From positions 243,886-307,885 of the forward strand of contig NZ_JALMDK010000010.1 of the NCBI RefSeq assembly GCF_023094165.1: a stretch of 64,000 nt of DNA, written 5' to 3'. This DNA is from Crossiella sp. S99.2. Lineage in GTDB: Bacteria; Actinomycetota; Actinomycetes; Mycobacteriales; Pseudonocardiaceae. The notes under the pieces are model-generated. The model did no database searches and was not told where the DNA came from. It saw nothing but the letters and a program-made list of their open reading frames with translations. Below are positions 1-7,261 of the stretch, one piece after another; position 1 is the stretch's first letter, and every line of letters begins with the position of its first letter. Made by a program: the position numbers and the translations under genes.

Positions 1-234
1 CTGGCCTTCCCGCTGTACAAGACGGCCCGGTTCGCGCTGGCCGCCAACCACCTGGCCGACCCGTGGCCCGCGCCCTACTTCACCGTGGCCCTGCTGGGGT
101 TGTCGGTCGGCGCCGCGCTATTCGTGACCGCCGCGGTCTCGTTTCTCAATCGCAGCAACGCGCCGCGCCGCTGGGCGATCCTGGGGCTGTTCCTCGGATT
201 CTTCGTCATGTATCTGCCGGTGTCGCATTGGTGA
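1..234 (+). CDS. C-terminal fragment of a membrane protein
   Basis: The window opens inside a rightward reading frame that ends at a TGA at 232-234, giving the last 77 residues of a longer protein. The fragment holds two hydrophobic stretches separated by a short basic segment (SNAPRRW) and ends PVSHW, so it is the tail of a multi-pass membrane protein. Nothing in the fragment identifies a family. It is convergent with the DUF3558-like lipoprotein gene at 294-920. The 59 bases between them contain only a weak TTAGG/CCTAA inverted repeat. Confidence 0.65.
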   Translation: MAFPLYKTARFALAANHLADPWPAPYFTVALLGLSVGAALFVTAAVSFLNRSNAPRRWAILGLFLGFFVMYLPVSHW

Positions 235-293
235 CATCGAATTAGGGCGACCTAACGAAGTAGCCCGGCCCGGCTGAAACACACCTCAGCGGA

Positions 294-920
294 TCACCGC
301 GGCTGCACGGCGGCGTAAAGCTGCCCGGCCAGCTCAGTCGCCCGCCCCCGGCACTGCTCGCCACGCGGCGGATCGTTCCGGCCGGAGACGTAGAACACGG
401 TGAGCACCGCGTTCTCGTCCAGGACCTCCAGCCGGCAGCCGATCTTGCTGCTGTCGGGATCCAGCCAGCGGGCCTCCGCCCCGGGTCCGCTCGCCTGCTC
501 ATCACGCGGCGTGGCGTTCCGGACGAAGTCGTCCTTGGCGCGCTTGCTCCCAGGCTGGGGCCCGGTGGCGTTCTCCGAGGACTCCCAGACCCGGATGTTG
601 AGGTCCACCCAGGACTGATCGCCGTTCGCGCCCCGGAAGGTGCAACTGCGATCGGGTGAGTTGCCCCCGGTCGAGTCCTCCTTGCGCTCACCGCGCGGCA
701 GCCCGCGCACCGCCTCCTGGAGCGCCACGCAGCCAGGCAGCCGCGCGAAGGTGTACTTCAGCGCCGCCGGGACCGGTGTGGCCGACGTGGTAGCCGGGCC
801 GGCCGTGGGCGTCGGCGTCGGCGAACCGCTGGGGCCGACGCAGCCGCTGACGAACGCCGTCGCCGCGGCCACCAGGCCGAGGACCGGCCGGGACCAGTCG
901 CGGTGGGAGTTGTGGCCCAT
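294..920 (-). CDS. Secreted lipoprotein, DUF3558-like
   Basis: A 208-residue predicted lipoprotein. The start is the ATG at 920, preceded by a strong GAGAAGGAG ribosome site; an in-frame start further upstream has no such site. The N-terminus has a basic region, a hydrophobic core and a lipobox V-S-G-C with the lipidated Cys at residue 27, followed by a Pro/Thr/Ser-rich linker. The mature part has four spaced cysteines, as in actinobacterial DUF3558 lipoproteins, whose function is unknown. It is the last gene of a leftward group with two helical ESX-type proteins and a YbaB-like protein, 23 bases after the preceding gene, so it is probably co-expressed with secretion-related genes. Family assignment is by overall pattern. 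Confidence 0.75.
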   Translation of the reverse strand: MGHNSHRDWSRPVLGLVAAATAFVSGCVGPSGSPTPTPTAGPATTSATPVPAALKYTFARLPGCVALQEAVRGLPRGERKEDSTGGNSPDRSCTFRGANGDQSWVDLNIRVWESSENATGPQPGSKRAKDDFVRNATPRDEQASGPGAEARWLDPDSSKIGCRLEVLDENAVLTVFYVSGRNDPPRGEQCRGRATELAGQLYAAVQPR

Positions 921-943
921 GGCTCCTTCTCCGTCGGTGCGGG

Positions 944-1678
944 TCAGCCCTCGATGGCCTGCGGCCATGCCTTGTCGGGCAGCGCGGTGTCGGTCATCAA
1001 GCTCATGATGTCCCTGACCTTGGCCATCGCCGCGACGAACCGCTCGACGATGCCCACCATGTTGTTCAGCACGCCGGTGACGAGCTGGCCGATCGCGCCC
1101 GCGAGCTTGTCCACGGCGAACGGGATCTCGACCACCGTGGCCGCCTCGATCGCGACCGCGACCAGTTCACCCAGGAAGTTGGTGGCGATCTCGGCGAGCT
1201 TGGTCATGTACTGGATGTTGTACATGGCGATGTCCATCAGCCACTTGCTGACGCTGTCGGACTTGGTCGAGTAGGCCTTGATCGCCTCGTTCTGCTCGTC
1301 CCGCTTGATCTGGTACTTGTCTGCCGCGTCGCCCTTCCACTGGATCGTCAGGTCGGTCTTGCGCTGGGAGAGCCCGTTCACCGGGCCCTGGACCTTCTCC
1401 ACCCAGTTGAAGGACTGGACGATCAGCGACACCACGGGCGTGTGGTGCGCGAGTGCGGTCTGGACCAGCTGGCGCACCTTGGCCAGGTGTTCCCGGATCT
1501 CGTCCATCGCGGGCTTGATGAGCAGCATCGCCGGACCGAGCAGGAACCGCCAGTCGTTGATGTTGTCGACCGCCTCGTTGTACTTCTTGCTGCAGTCGTT
1601 CACCTTGGTCTCAAGGCCGTTGAAGTGATTGTTGAACTCGTTGACCATGTCGGCGGAAACGGACATGTCGATCACCAC
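944..1678 (-). CDS. WXG100-like ESX (type VII) substrate-type helical protein
   Basis: A 244-residue mostly helical protein with a WKG motif at about residues 114-116 between two long amphipathic helices, the hallmark of the WXG100 fold. The family forms four-helix bundles exported by type VII (ESX) systems. At twice the usual WXG100 length it resembles the longer Esp/LXG-type substrates. Translation may start at GTG 1678 or at the ATG at 1666 (residue 5). It starts 3 bases after the stop of the preceding helical gene, so the two are surely co-transcribed and may pair. Base composition is somewhat lower in GC than the neighbours. No ESX core gene (EccC, EccB) is visible in the window. Confidence 0.7.
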   Translation of the reverse strand: MVIDMSVSADMVNEFNNHFNGLETKVNDCSKKYNEAVDNINDWRFLLGPAMLLIKPAMDEIREHLAKVRQLVQTALAHHTPVVSLIVQSFNWVEKVQGPVNGLSQRKTDLTIQWKGDAADKYQIKRDEQNEAIKAYSTKSDSVSKWLMDIAMYNIQYMTKLAEIATNFLGELVAVAIEAATVVEIPFAVDKLAGAIGQLVTGVLNNMVGIVERFVAAMAKVRDIMSLMTDTALPDKAWPQAIEG

Positions 1679-1681
1679 ACC

Positions 1682-2023
1682 CTAGGCCTTGTAGAACTTG
1701 CCGATGTCGATCTCGTTGATGCTCTCGGTGCGGTCGTACTCGTCGGCGATCCGCCGCAGCGCGACATCGATCTGGTTGAACTCGGTGACCGCGCCCTGGA
1801 GCACCTTCTCCATGAAGTCGCGGAACTCCGCGTACTGCTTGGCCTGGATCTGGGCGTTGGCGATCCCGGGGAAGATGGCGAGGTCGCCGACGAAGAACGA
1901 GGTCCAGCCCAGGTAGGTCTCCTTGACGGCTTGCACGATCGGCTGGGTCTGGTCCGCCTTCTGCTGCCAGAGCTTGGCCTCGCTCCGCAGCGATTCGGTG
2001 ACCACCTTGTAGTTGTCGGTCAT
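1682..2023 (-). CDS. Small helical protein, ESX/WXG100 partner-like
   Basis: A 113-residue, cysteine-free, highly helical protein with aromatic/Gly turns (YLGWTSFF) in the middle and a charged C-terminus, a size and composition typical of ESX partner proteins. The ATG at 2023 follows a GAGGA site that overlaps the stop codon of the preceding YbaB-like gene, leaving a gap of two bases. The next gene downstream begins 3 bases after its stop and encodes the larger WXG-type protein; the two could form a secreted heterodimer (inference from size and spacing). No canonical WXG triplet is seen, only a W-T-S turn. Confidence 0.65.
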   Translation of the reverse strand: MTDNYKVVTESLRSEAKLWQQKADQTQPIVQAVKETYLGWTSFFVGDLAIFPGIANAQIQAKQYAEFRDFMEKVLQGAVTEFNQIDVALRRIADEYDRTESINEIDIGKFYKA

Positions 2024-2025
2024 CG

Positions 2026-2748
2026 TCAGTCCTCGTCCTTCAACACGTTGAACTCCGAGAAGTACTCGTCATCGGCCTGGGTGGAGCTGCCGCGCGTCGC
2101 CCGCTCCGGGGTCGGCCGGGCCTCGCCGGCCACGCCGAGCCCTGCCCGCACGAACAGTTGCAGCGCGTCCTCGGCCAGCACCTCCTCGGCCGGGTTGTCC
2201 AGGGCGTGTGGGTCGCCGTTGAGCGCTATCGGGCCGCCGCCGCGCATGCGCAGCGTGAGGTAGCCCAGCGGGCTGCGGACCTCGTGGAAGTCCGCGGGCG
2301 GGGCCTGCTGCCCGCGGCGGATCTCGTCATACCGCGCATTGACGGCGTCGAGCCGGGCCCGGGTCCTGGACAGGAACTCATCCACGGACAGCTCCGCCGG
2401 GTCCAGGAGATCGGCCTCCGGGGCCGGGGTGCGCGGCGGGGTCCGCGGACGGTGGGCCAGCTCCACCGCGAGCGCCCGCTGGAGCGCGGTCACATAGGTG
2501 TTGTAGAGCGTGGTGGGGAAGGACTCAGGGCTGATGTGGTCGGTCCACCTGGGCCGGATCCGGACCTTCGTGACCTTCGCGGACCTGGTGACCGTGACGA
2601 TGACGAACCCGCTCGGGTCGCGGGCCTCGTAGGTGTCCGCGGGCTGCAGCTCCACACCACCCGGGTGGGTGAGTTCAGCAAGCCGGGCCCGCATCCGCGG
2701 ATCATCGGGCACGTTCAGTGTGGCCAGCTCAACCTCGTCAAGCGCCAT
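2026..2748 (-). CDS. YbaB/EbfC-like protein, first gene of an ESX-type operon
   Basis: A 240-residue protein. Residues about 40-100 (SGFVIVTVTRSAKVTKVRI followed by a long helix) match the pattern of YbaB/EbfC nucleoid-associated proteins, in which a small beta-sheet precedes a helix. The C-terminal part has an Arg/Asp-rich linker, a predicted helix (DEFLSRTRARLDAVNARYDEI) and a second small beta segment. The family is known for DNA binding in some members. In actinomycetes similar proteins sit beside WXG100 genes, where their job is unknown. The gene heads a tight leftward operon with two ESX-type proteins and a lipoprotein. Confidence 0.55.
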   Translation of the reverse strand: MALDEVELATLNVPDDPRMRARLAELTHPGGVELQPADTYEARDPSGFVIVTVTRSAKVTKVRIRPRWTDHISPESFPTTLYNTYVTALQRALAVELAHRPRTPPRTPAPEADLLDPAELSVDEFLSRTRARLDAVNARYDEIRRGQQAPPADFHEVRSPLGYLTLRMRGGGPIALNGDPHALDNPAEEVLAEDALQLFVRAGLGVAGEARPTPERATRGSSTQADDEYFSEFNVLKDED

Positions 2749-2823
2749 GACACCACCCCCTGAACTTCTGGCTGCGCATCGGCCGACCCTAGCCGGACCG
2801 GGCGAACGTCGCTGGCTGCGGCG

Positions 2824-3711
2824 CTAACGCAGCAGCCCGGCCCGGAAGGTCGAGGGGGACTGGCCGGTCTCGCGCTGGAAGAACTTGCCGAAGTTGGTCG
2901 GCTCGCTGAAACCGAGCCTGCGGCTGATGTTGGCCACCGGCAGGTTGGTGTAGGCGAGCAGACGTTTGGCCTCCAGGGCCACCCTGGCGTCGATCAGCTG
3001 TTTGGCGGCCTGGCCGGTGGCCGAGCGGCAGGCCCTGGTGAGGGTCTTGCTGGAGCAGCCGAGCCGGTCCGCGTAGTCCTCGACCTGCCGGGTCTGGGCG
3101 AAGAAGCGCTCGAGTTCGCGCTGGAACTGGGCGAAGGTCGGATTGTTCCCGTTGCGCTCGGTCTCACTCGGCCGGGGCAACTGGGCGATCCGCAGCAGCA
3201 GGGTGGCCAGCAGATGCCGGAGCAGTTCGGTCCACGCGGTGTAGTCGCCGGTGTCGGTGCGCTGGTAGTCCGCGGCCAGCAGCTCCAGGTTCGCGGTGAT
3301 CGCGGCCAGCTCGGCCCCGCTCAGCTGCCAGCGCACCGGACCGCCGCGCCGGGTCAGCAGGTAGTCCGCGGCGCGCAGCCGGGGCGGGAAGGCGGGTGCG
3401 AAGAACACCAGCGCGGCCTGCAACCCGGTGTCCGCGGTGAACTGCTGCACCTGGCCCGGCCGCACCCACAGCAGCGTGCCCGGACGGCATTCGTGCGGCA
3501 CGAAGTCCACCGTGTGCGTGCCGGAACCCGCGGTGACCAGGGCGATCAGGTGGAAGTCGATCCGCTGCGGGGCGTGCAGCGTAGCCTCGCCGTCGGCGCC
3601 CGCGCGCAGTTCGGCGAGGGTACCGCTGGCCATGCCGAGTCCGGGGAGCTGCGGGTTCTCCGCCGCGCTGGCTCCCCGTCCTGGCCGGTGCTGTCCGAAA
3701 ACAACCCCCAT
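2824..3711 (-). CDS. AraC-family transcriptional regulator
   Basis: A 295-residue protein with an AraC-type arrangement: an N-terminal cupin-like effector domain (about residues 35-130) and a C-terminal double helix-turn-helix (about residues 195-293). The latter includes the conserved LGFSEPTNFGKFFQRETGQSP segment, cited here in part as positions 268-288. The effector is unknown. The gene is transcribed divergently from the DUF1015 gene and may regulate it or itself. The start at 3711 has no clear ribosome site; a leaderless message or a later Met (at about 3633) is possible. Confidence 0.85.
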   Translation of the reverse strand: MGVVFGQHRPGRGASAAENPQLPGLGMASGTLAELRAGADGEATLHAPQRIDFHLIALVTAGSGTHTVDFVPHECRPGTLLWVRPGQVQQFTADTGLQAALVFFAPAFPPRLRAADYLLTRRGGPVRWQLSGAELAAITANLELLAADYQRTDTGDYTAWTELLRHLLATLLLRIAQLPRPSETERNGNNPTFAQFQRELERFFAQTRQVEDYADRLGCSSKTLTRACRSATGQAAKQLIDARVALEAKRLLAYTNLPVANISRRLGFSEPTNFGKFFQRETGQSPSTFRAGLLR

Positions 3712-3810
3712 ACCCAGCTAGATTACCTTCCCCGCTAACGACTGTGACAGTCGCGACACCACGACCTGGGTCTGATTGACCATTTTTTCACCGGGTGGGA
3801 CGGTGGCGGG

Positions 3811-4986
3811 ATGCTGCGAGCACTGGAAACGGCGTGGGTGGTGCGGGAGGCCGTGCCAGGACCCGATGTGGACGAGTTCACCGATCCGCGCCAGATCCGG
3901 GCCGCGCTGTCGGCGCAGTCCGCGGGCCGGGTCACCCTGCTCGCCGTGCAGCACCCGCACCGCACCCCCGACTCGCTGGCGCACCGCCGCGGCCTGAGCC
4001 AGCTGCTCCCGGACGCCCGCGCCAGGCTGCGCCGGCTGCAACGCGAGTCCTACCGCCGGGTCGCCGATGTGGTCGCGCCCTACCAGGTGGACGGTCCCGA
4101 CGGCAGCACCCTGGGCCTGCTCTGCCTGGCCGATCCGGCCGCGGTGGACCCGGCGCACGGCCGTTCGGTGCGGCGCACCGAGGAGGTCTACCCGGACATC
4201 GTGGCCGAACGCGCCGCGGTGCTGGCCGAACTGGGCTGCCTCACCAGCTCCGCGCTGCTCGTCCCGGTCTCCGGCGGCGAAGAACTGACCACGCTGCTGC
4301 GCGCCACGGTCGCCGGGCTCGGCGCGCCGGAGGTGTCCATTGTGGACGTACTCGGCAACCGGCATCGCCTGTGGCTGCTGGGTCCCGGCCCGCAACGCGA
4401 CGAACTGCTCGCCCTGGCCGGGCGGCATCCGCTGCTGGTGGCCGACGGCAACCACCGGGTCGCCGCCGCCGAGACCGCCGGACTGGGCGGCCTGCTGGCC
4501 CTGATCACCGCGGGGCCGCTGCTGCGGGTCGGCCCGATCCACCGGGTGCTCGCGGGTACTGGGCTCACCCTCACCCAGGTCGCCGACGCCTGGCGGGCGC
4601 ACGGACTCACCGTGACCGAGGCCGAGCCGAACGAGGAACCGTGCCAGGGCAGTGTGCTGGCCAGGGCCGAGGGCTGCGCCGTGCGGGTCGAGCTGCCGCC
4701 GCCCGCGGCCGGGGAACCGTTGCCGCGCATCGACCACAGCGCGGTGGAGGAGACGCTGATCGCCGCCGCGCTCGGCCTGGACCCGGCAGGACCGCGGGTG
4801 CTGGCCGTGCCCGGCGGACGCCGTCCCGCGCCGCGCGAGGCCGGGGACATCGAGTTGCTGATCGCGCCGGTGCCCCTCGACGATGTCCTGGCCGTGCACG
4901 CGGACGGCCGCCGGATGCCGCGCAAGAGCACCTACTTCACCCCCAAACCACGCAGCGGATTGCTGCTGGCGGAGCTGAACGGCTGA
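3811..4986 (+). CDS. DUF1015 family protein
   Basis: A 391-residue protein with the signatures of the DUF1015 family (about 400 residues). These are ADGNHR at residues 211-216 in the middle and a C-terminal block with MPRKSTYFTPKP just before the end, corresponding to the usual MPPKSTYF-PK motif. The family is widespread and uncharacterised; a role in serine metabolism or kinase-like chemistry has been suggested elsewhere but nothing here tests it. The start is ATG 3811 after a GGTGGCGGG stretch. It diverges from the AraC regulator (99-base gap) and precedes the rightward ESX-type group by 54 bases. Confidence 0.8.
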   Translation: MLRALETAWVVREAVPGPDVDEFTDPRQIRAALSAQSAGRVTLLAVQHPHRTPDSLAHRRGLSQLLPDARARLRRLQRESYRRVADVVAPYQVDGPDGSTLGLLCLADPAAVDPAHGRSVRRTEEVYPDIVAERAAVLAELGCLTSSALLVPVSGGEELTTLLRATVAGLGAPEVSIVDVLGNRHRLWLLGPGPQRDELLALAGRHPLLVADGNHRVAAAETAGLGGLLALITAGPLLRVGPIHRVLAGTGLTLTQVADAWRAHGLTVTEAEPNEEPCQGSVLARAEGCAVRVELPPPAAGEPLPRIDHSAVEETLIAAALGLDPAGPRVLAVPGGRRPAPREAGDIELLIAPVPLDDVLAVHADGRRMPRKSTYFTPKPRSGLLLAELNG

Positions 4987-5040
4987 CCGCTTCCTGTCAC
5001 CCCACCCCACACCGGGGCAGGCGCTTCCACGCTGGAAGCC

Positions 5041-5337
5041 ATGCACAGCACCGACTCGCCGGGTCCGACCGCGACCGCCGAGTCGCCGGACGGCCTGGTC
5101 GAAGTCACCGCCGGGCCCTGCGGCGACCTGCACGAGCTGTGGCTGGACCCACGCCACCAGCGCACCAGGGACGCCGCCGCGCTGGCCGCCACCATCCTGG
5201 CCACCGTGCGCGCCGCCACCGCCACGGCCCGCCGGGAGGCCACCGGGCCGGTGCCCCCAGCCGCCGATCCGGCGCTGGCTGACCCGCTGTTCGGACCGCT
5301 GCTGCGCGAACTCGACCGCCGCCTGGGCACGGGGTGA
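5041..5337 (+). CDS. Small YbaB/EbfC-like protein (1 of 2 in tandem)
   Basis: A 98-residue protein whose first half forms a short beta-sheet (DGLVEVTAGPCGDLHELWLDP) followed by a helix beginning at the segment R-D-A-A-A-L. This is the YbaB/EbfC pattern seen in actinobacterial ESX neighbourhoods. It lies 4 bases before a second, related gene (5342-5647) and heads a four-gene rightward operon that ends in a large effector-like protein. The two tandem YbaB-like genes share the G-L-V/I-(E/T)-V/A-T-(A/V)-x-A/G-x-G-(D/E)-L layout, so they probably arose by duplication. Function, beyond possible DNA or protein binding, is unknown. Confidence 0.6.
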   Translation: MHSTDSPGPTATAESPDGLVEVTAGPCGDLHELWLDPRHQRTRDAAALAATILATVRAATATARREATGPVPPAADPALADPLFGPLLRELDRRLGTG

Positions 5338-5341
5338 GGAC

Positions 5342-5647
5342 ATGGCTCACCACTTACCCGTCATCGGCGCGGGCCCGGACCTCCGGGAGTGGCGGCGGGT
5401 GCTGCTCGCCCTGCGCGAACTGGCCGACACCGTCACCGGCGCGGCCGACTCCGCCGACGGCCTGATCACCGCCACCGTCAGCGCTCGCGGCGAACTCCTC
5501 GATCTGTGGCTGGATCAGCGGATCTACCGGACGTCCGACTCCGCCCGGCTGGCCGTCCAGATCACCGGCACGGTGCGGGAAGCCGCCCGGCGGGCACGCG
5601 CCAGAGTCGCCGTCAAACTCGACGAGATGCTCAGGAGGACGGGATGA
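5342..5647 (+). CDS. Small YbaB/EbfC-like protein (2 of 2 in tandem)
   Basis: A 101-residue protein with the beta-strand segment DGLITATVSARGELLDLWLD followed by a helix (SDSARLAVQITGTVREAARR), equivalent to the preceding gene and to YbaB/EbfC proteins. It begins 4 bases after that gene. Its stop overlaps the ATG of the next gene (ATGA at 5644-5647), indicating translational coupling within the operon. A paired function of the two YbaB-like proteins, for instance as a heterodimer, is an inference from tandem arrangement. Confidence 0.6.
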   Translation: MAHHLPVIGAGPDLREWRRVLLALRELADTVTGAADSADGLITATVSARGELLDLWLDQRIYRTSDSARLAVQITGTVREAARRARARVAVKLDEMLRRTG

Positions 5648-5973
5648 GCGAAGCGCACCTGAACATGCTGCTGACCGACGTGATGACCCGGCTCACCGAG
5701 GTGGGCCGGGAATTCGCCGACAGCTGGGGCAGGCAGCAGGGGAACATCGCCGCGCACGAATCGGGGATCGGCGGCGACCGGCTCGCGGCCGCGTTCCTGC
5801 CGAACTACCGGGAAGCAGGCGAACCACTGCGGCAGTCGGCGGCGGTGATGTCCGCGATCTGCGCCGCGTGCGCGAGCACCGGAACGCGCTCAGCGCAGGA
5901 CTACGCCGGGCAGGACCAGGACGCCGCGCGCCGATTCAGCCAGGCCGGGGGAGGCCGAGATGGCGATCGCTGA
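5644..5973 (+). CDS. Helical ESX/EspC-type small protein
   Basis: A 109-residue helical protein. The first helix (about residues 1-30) ends in W-G-R-Q, and the segment SGIGGDRLAAAFLPNYREAG resembles the G-x-G-x-L-x-x-A-F turn of actinobacterial type VII secretion target proteins. Start codon ATG 5644 overlaps the stop of the YbaB-like gene (ATGA), and its own 3' end overlaps the start of the effector-like gene by 14 bases. The arrangement suggests it is the small co-secreted or chaperone partner of the 382-residue protein encoded next; that is inference from order and overlap. Confidence 0.6.
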   Translation: MSEAHLNMLLTDVMTRLTEVGREFADSWGRQQGNIAAHESGIGGDRLAAAFLPNYREAGEPLRQSAAVMSAICAACASTGTRSAQDYAGQDQDAARRFSQAGGGRDGDR

Positions 5974-7108
5974 ACCGGCGGACACCCACGGACTGTGGAC
6001 GAAGGTCAAGGCGCACACCGGATGGCCGGACACCGACGAGGTGGCCATGGGCCGACTCGCCGAGGAATGGGCGGGCGCGGGCACCGGCATGGACCAGACC
6101 GTCACCGGGTTCAAGACCACCGGACAGGACGTGCACTCGGTCTGGCTGGACCAGGCTGGCGAGCAGTTCGGCACCAAACTGGGTCAGACCCAGCGACTCG
6201 AAGAGGTCAGCGCCGGGATGAGCGGCCTCTCCGCCAAGACCGCGCACTTCGCCGAGGCGGTCGGCAAGACCAAGACCGACATCGCCGCGCTGATCGAGAC
6301 CAACATCCCGCTGTACGGCCAGCTCGCGCAGTTGCCCGGCTGGCTCGGCGTGCCGCTGCAACAGTTCTTCGTCAGCGCCCTGGCCGGCACGATCAACAGC
6401 CACCAGGACGCGATGGCGAGCAGTATCGCCGCGAGCGCACTCGTCCCCATCGTGCCGCTGGATGAGCGCAGGCCACTGGACGACGTCCTCCGCGACTACC
6501 AGGTGGTCGACGATCCGAACCCCAAGGTGAAGTGGCCGGGCTTCCCGCTGAGCCTGCACGTCGAGCCGCGGGACCTGCTGCCCAGCGAGGTGGCGGTACT
6601 CGAACGGCTCACCCTCGCCGACCAGATTCGCGCGGGCGCGATCACCTTGGAGGTGGAGAAGCGATCGGAGACGGAGTTCACCGATCCGACCGGGCTCGGC
6701 GACGGGCACCGGGACGCGTTCCGGCACGTCTACCTCAACGCCAGGCTGGCCAGGGAGATCGGCGACGAGTGGACCAGGGACCTCGGCATCGCGCACGAGC
6801 GCGGACCCGGCACCCCGGCCACCCGGGAGGCGATGGACCTGCACAACAACGATGTCGGCCGGACCATCGGGCTCCGGCATCCGGACGCCCCGGTCGACCA
6901 GCTGGCCGGGTACGTGCGGGAGGCCGTGCGGACCGGTTCCTACACCGACGCGGCCGGTGTCACCCACTCCGCGCCGATCGTGGTGCACGACCGGGCCGGA
7001 AATCTGGCCTACAGCGACACCGTCCGCGACGGGGAACACCGCCTGGCCGACGAGAAACGGGTGCTGCCGGGCCGGGACCCAGGTCAGGTGGGGCGGCCTG
7101 GCGGCTGA
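5960..7108 (+). CDS. Putative type VII effector: WXG-like N-terminus fused to a DUF6973-like domain
   Basis: A 382-residue protein. Residues 1-150 are helical and ESX-like, with W-L-D-Q-A-G near residue 62. After a Pro-rich linker, residues about 210-350 carry a compact domain with the motif H250-RDAF-RH256, an E280 in AHERG, and MDLHNN at 292-297 followed by D-V-G-R. This His/Asp/Asn-rich set matches the DUF6973 domain found at the C-terminus of bacterial polymorphic-toxin-like proteins; its chemistry is unknown. It is the last gene of the operon with two YbaB-like proteins and a small helical protein. No obvious immunity gene follows: 153 bases downstream is an unrelated GGDEF gene. The toxin role is inference. 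Confidence 0.6.
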   Translation: MAIAEPADTHGLWTKVKAHTGWPDTDEVAMGRLAEEWAGAGTGMDQTVTGFKTTGQDVHSVWLDQAGEQFGTKLGQTQRLEEVSAGMSGLSAKTAHFAEAVGKTKTDIAALIETNIPLYGQLAQLPGWLGVPLQQFFVSALAGTINSHQDAMASSIAASALVPIVPLDERRPLDDVLRDYQVVDDPNPKVKWPGFPLSLHVEPRDLLPSEVAVLERLTLADQIRAGAITLEVEKRSETEFTDPTGLGDGHRDAFRHVYLNARLAREIGDEWTRDLGIAHERGPGTPATREAMDLHNNDVGRTIGLRHPDAPVDQLAGYVREAVRTGSYTDAAGVTHSAPIVVHDRAGNLAYSDTVRDGEHRLADEKRVLPGRDPGQVGRPGG

Positions 7109-7261
7109 GCTGCCCAGACTCGATGGAGGGACGGCGGGTGCTGACGTGTCGTGATCGTGACCGGACGCGATATGCTACGGGCGGTAATTGCCTGGCTCTG
7201 GTGAGTATTGCCATGGTCGATACAGCCGGGCCTCTGGTGCACGCTGCCAGGAGAGGTGGGA

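Noticed and set aside
242..691. Long reading frames on the opposite strand of the lipoprotein and many other genes
   Set aside because: They use the GC-rich third-position pattern of shadow frames, lack family motifs and overlap well-supported genes.
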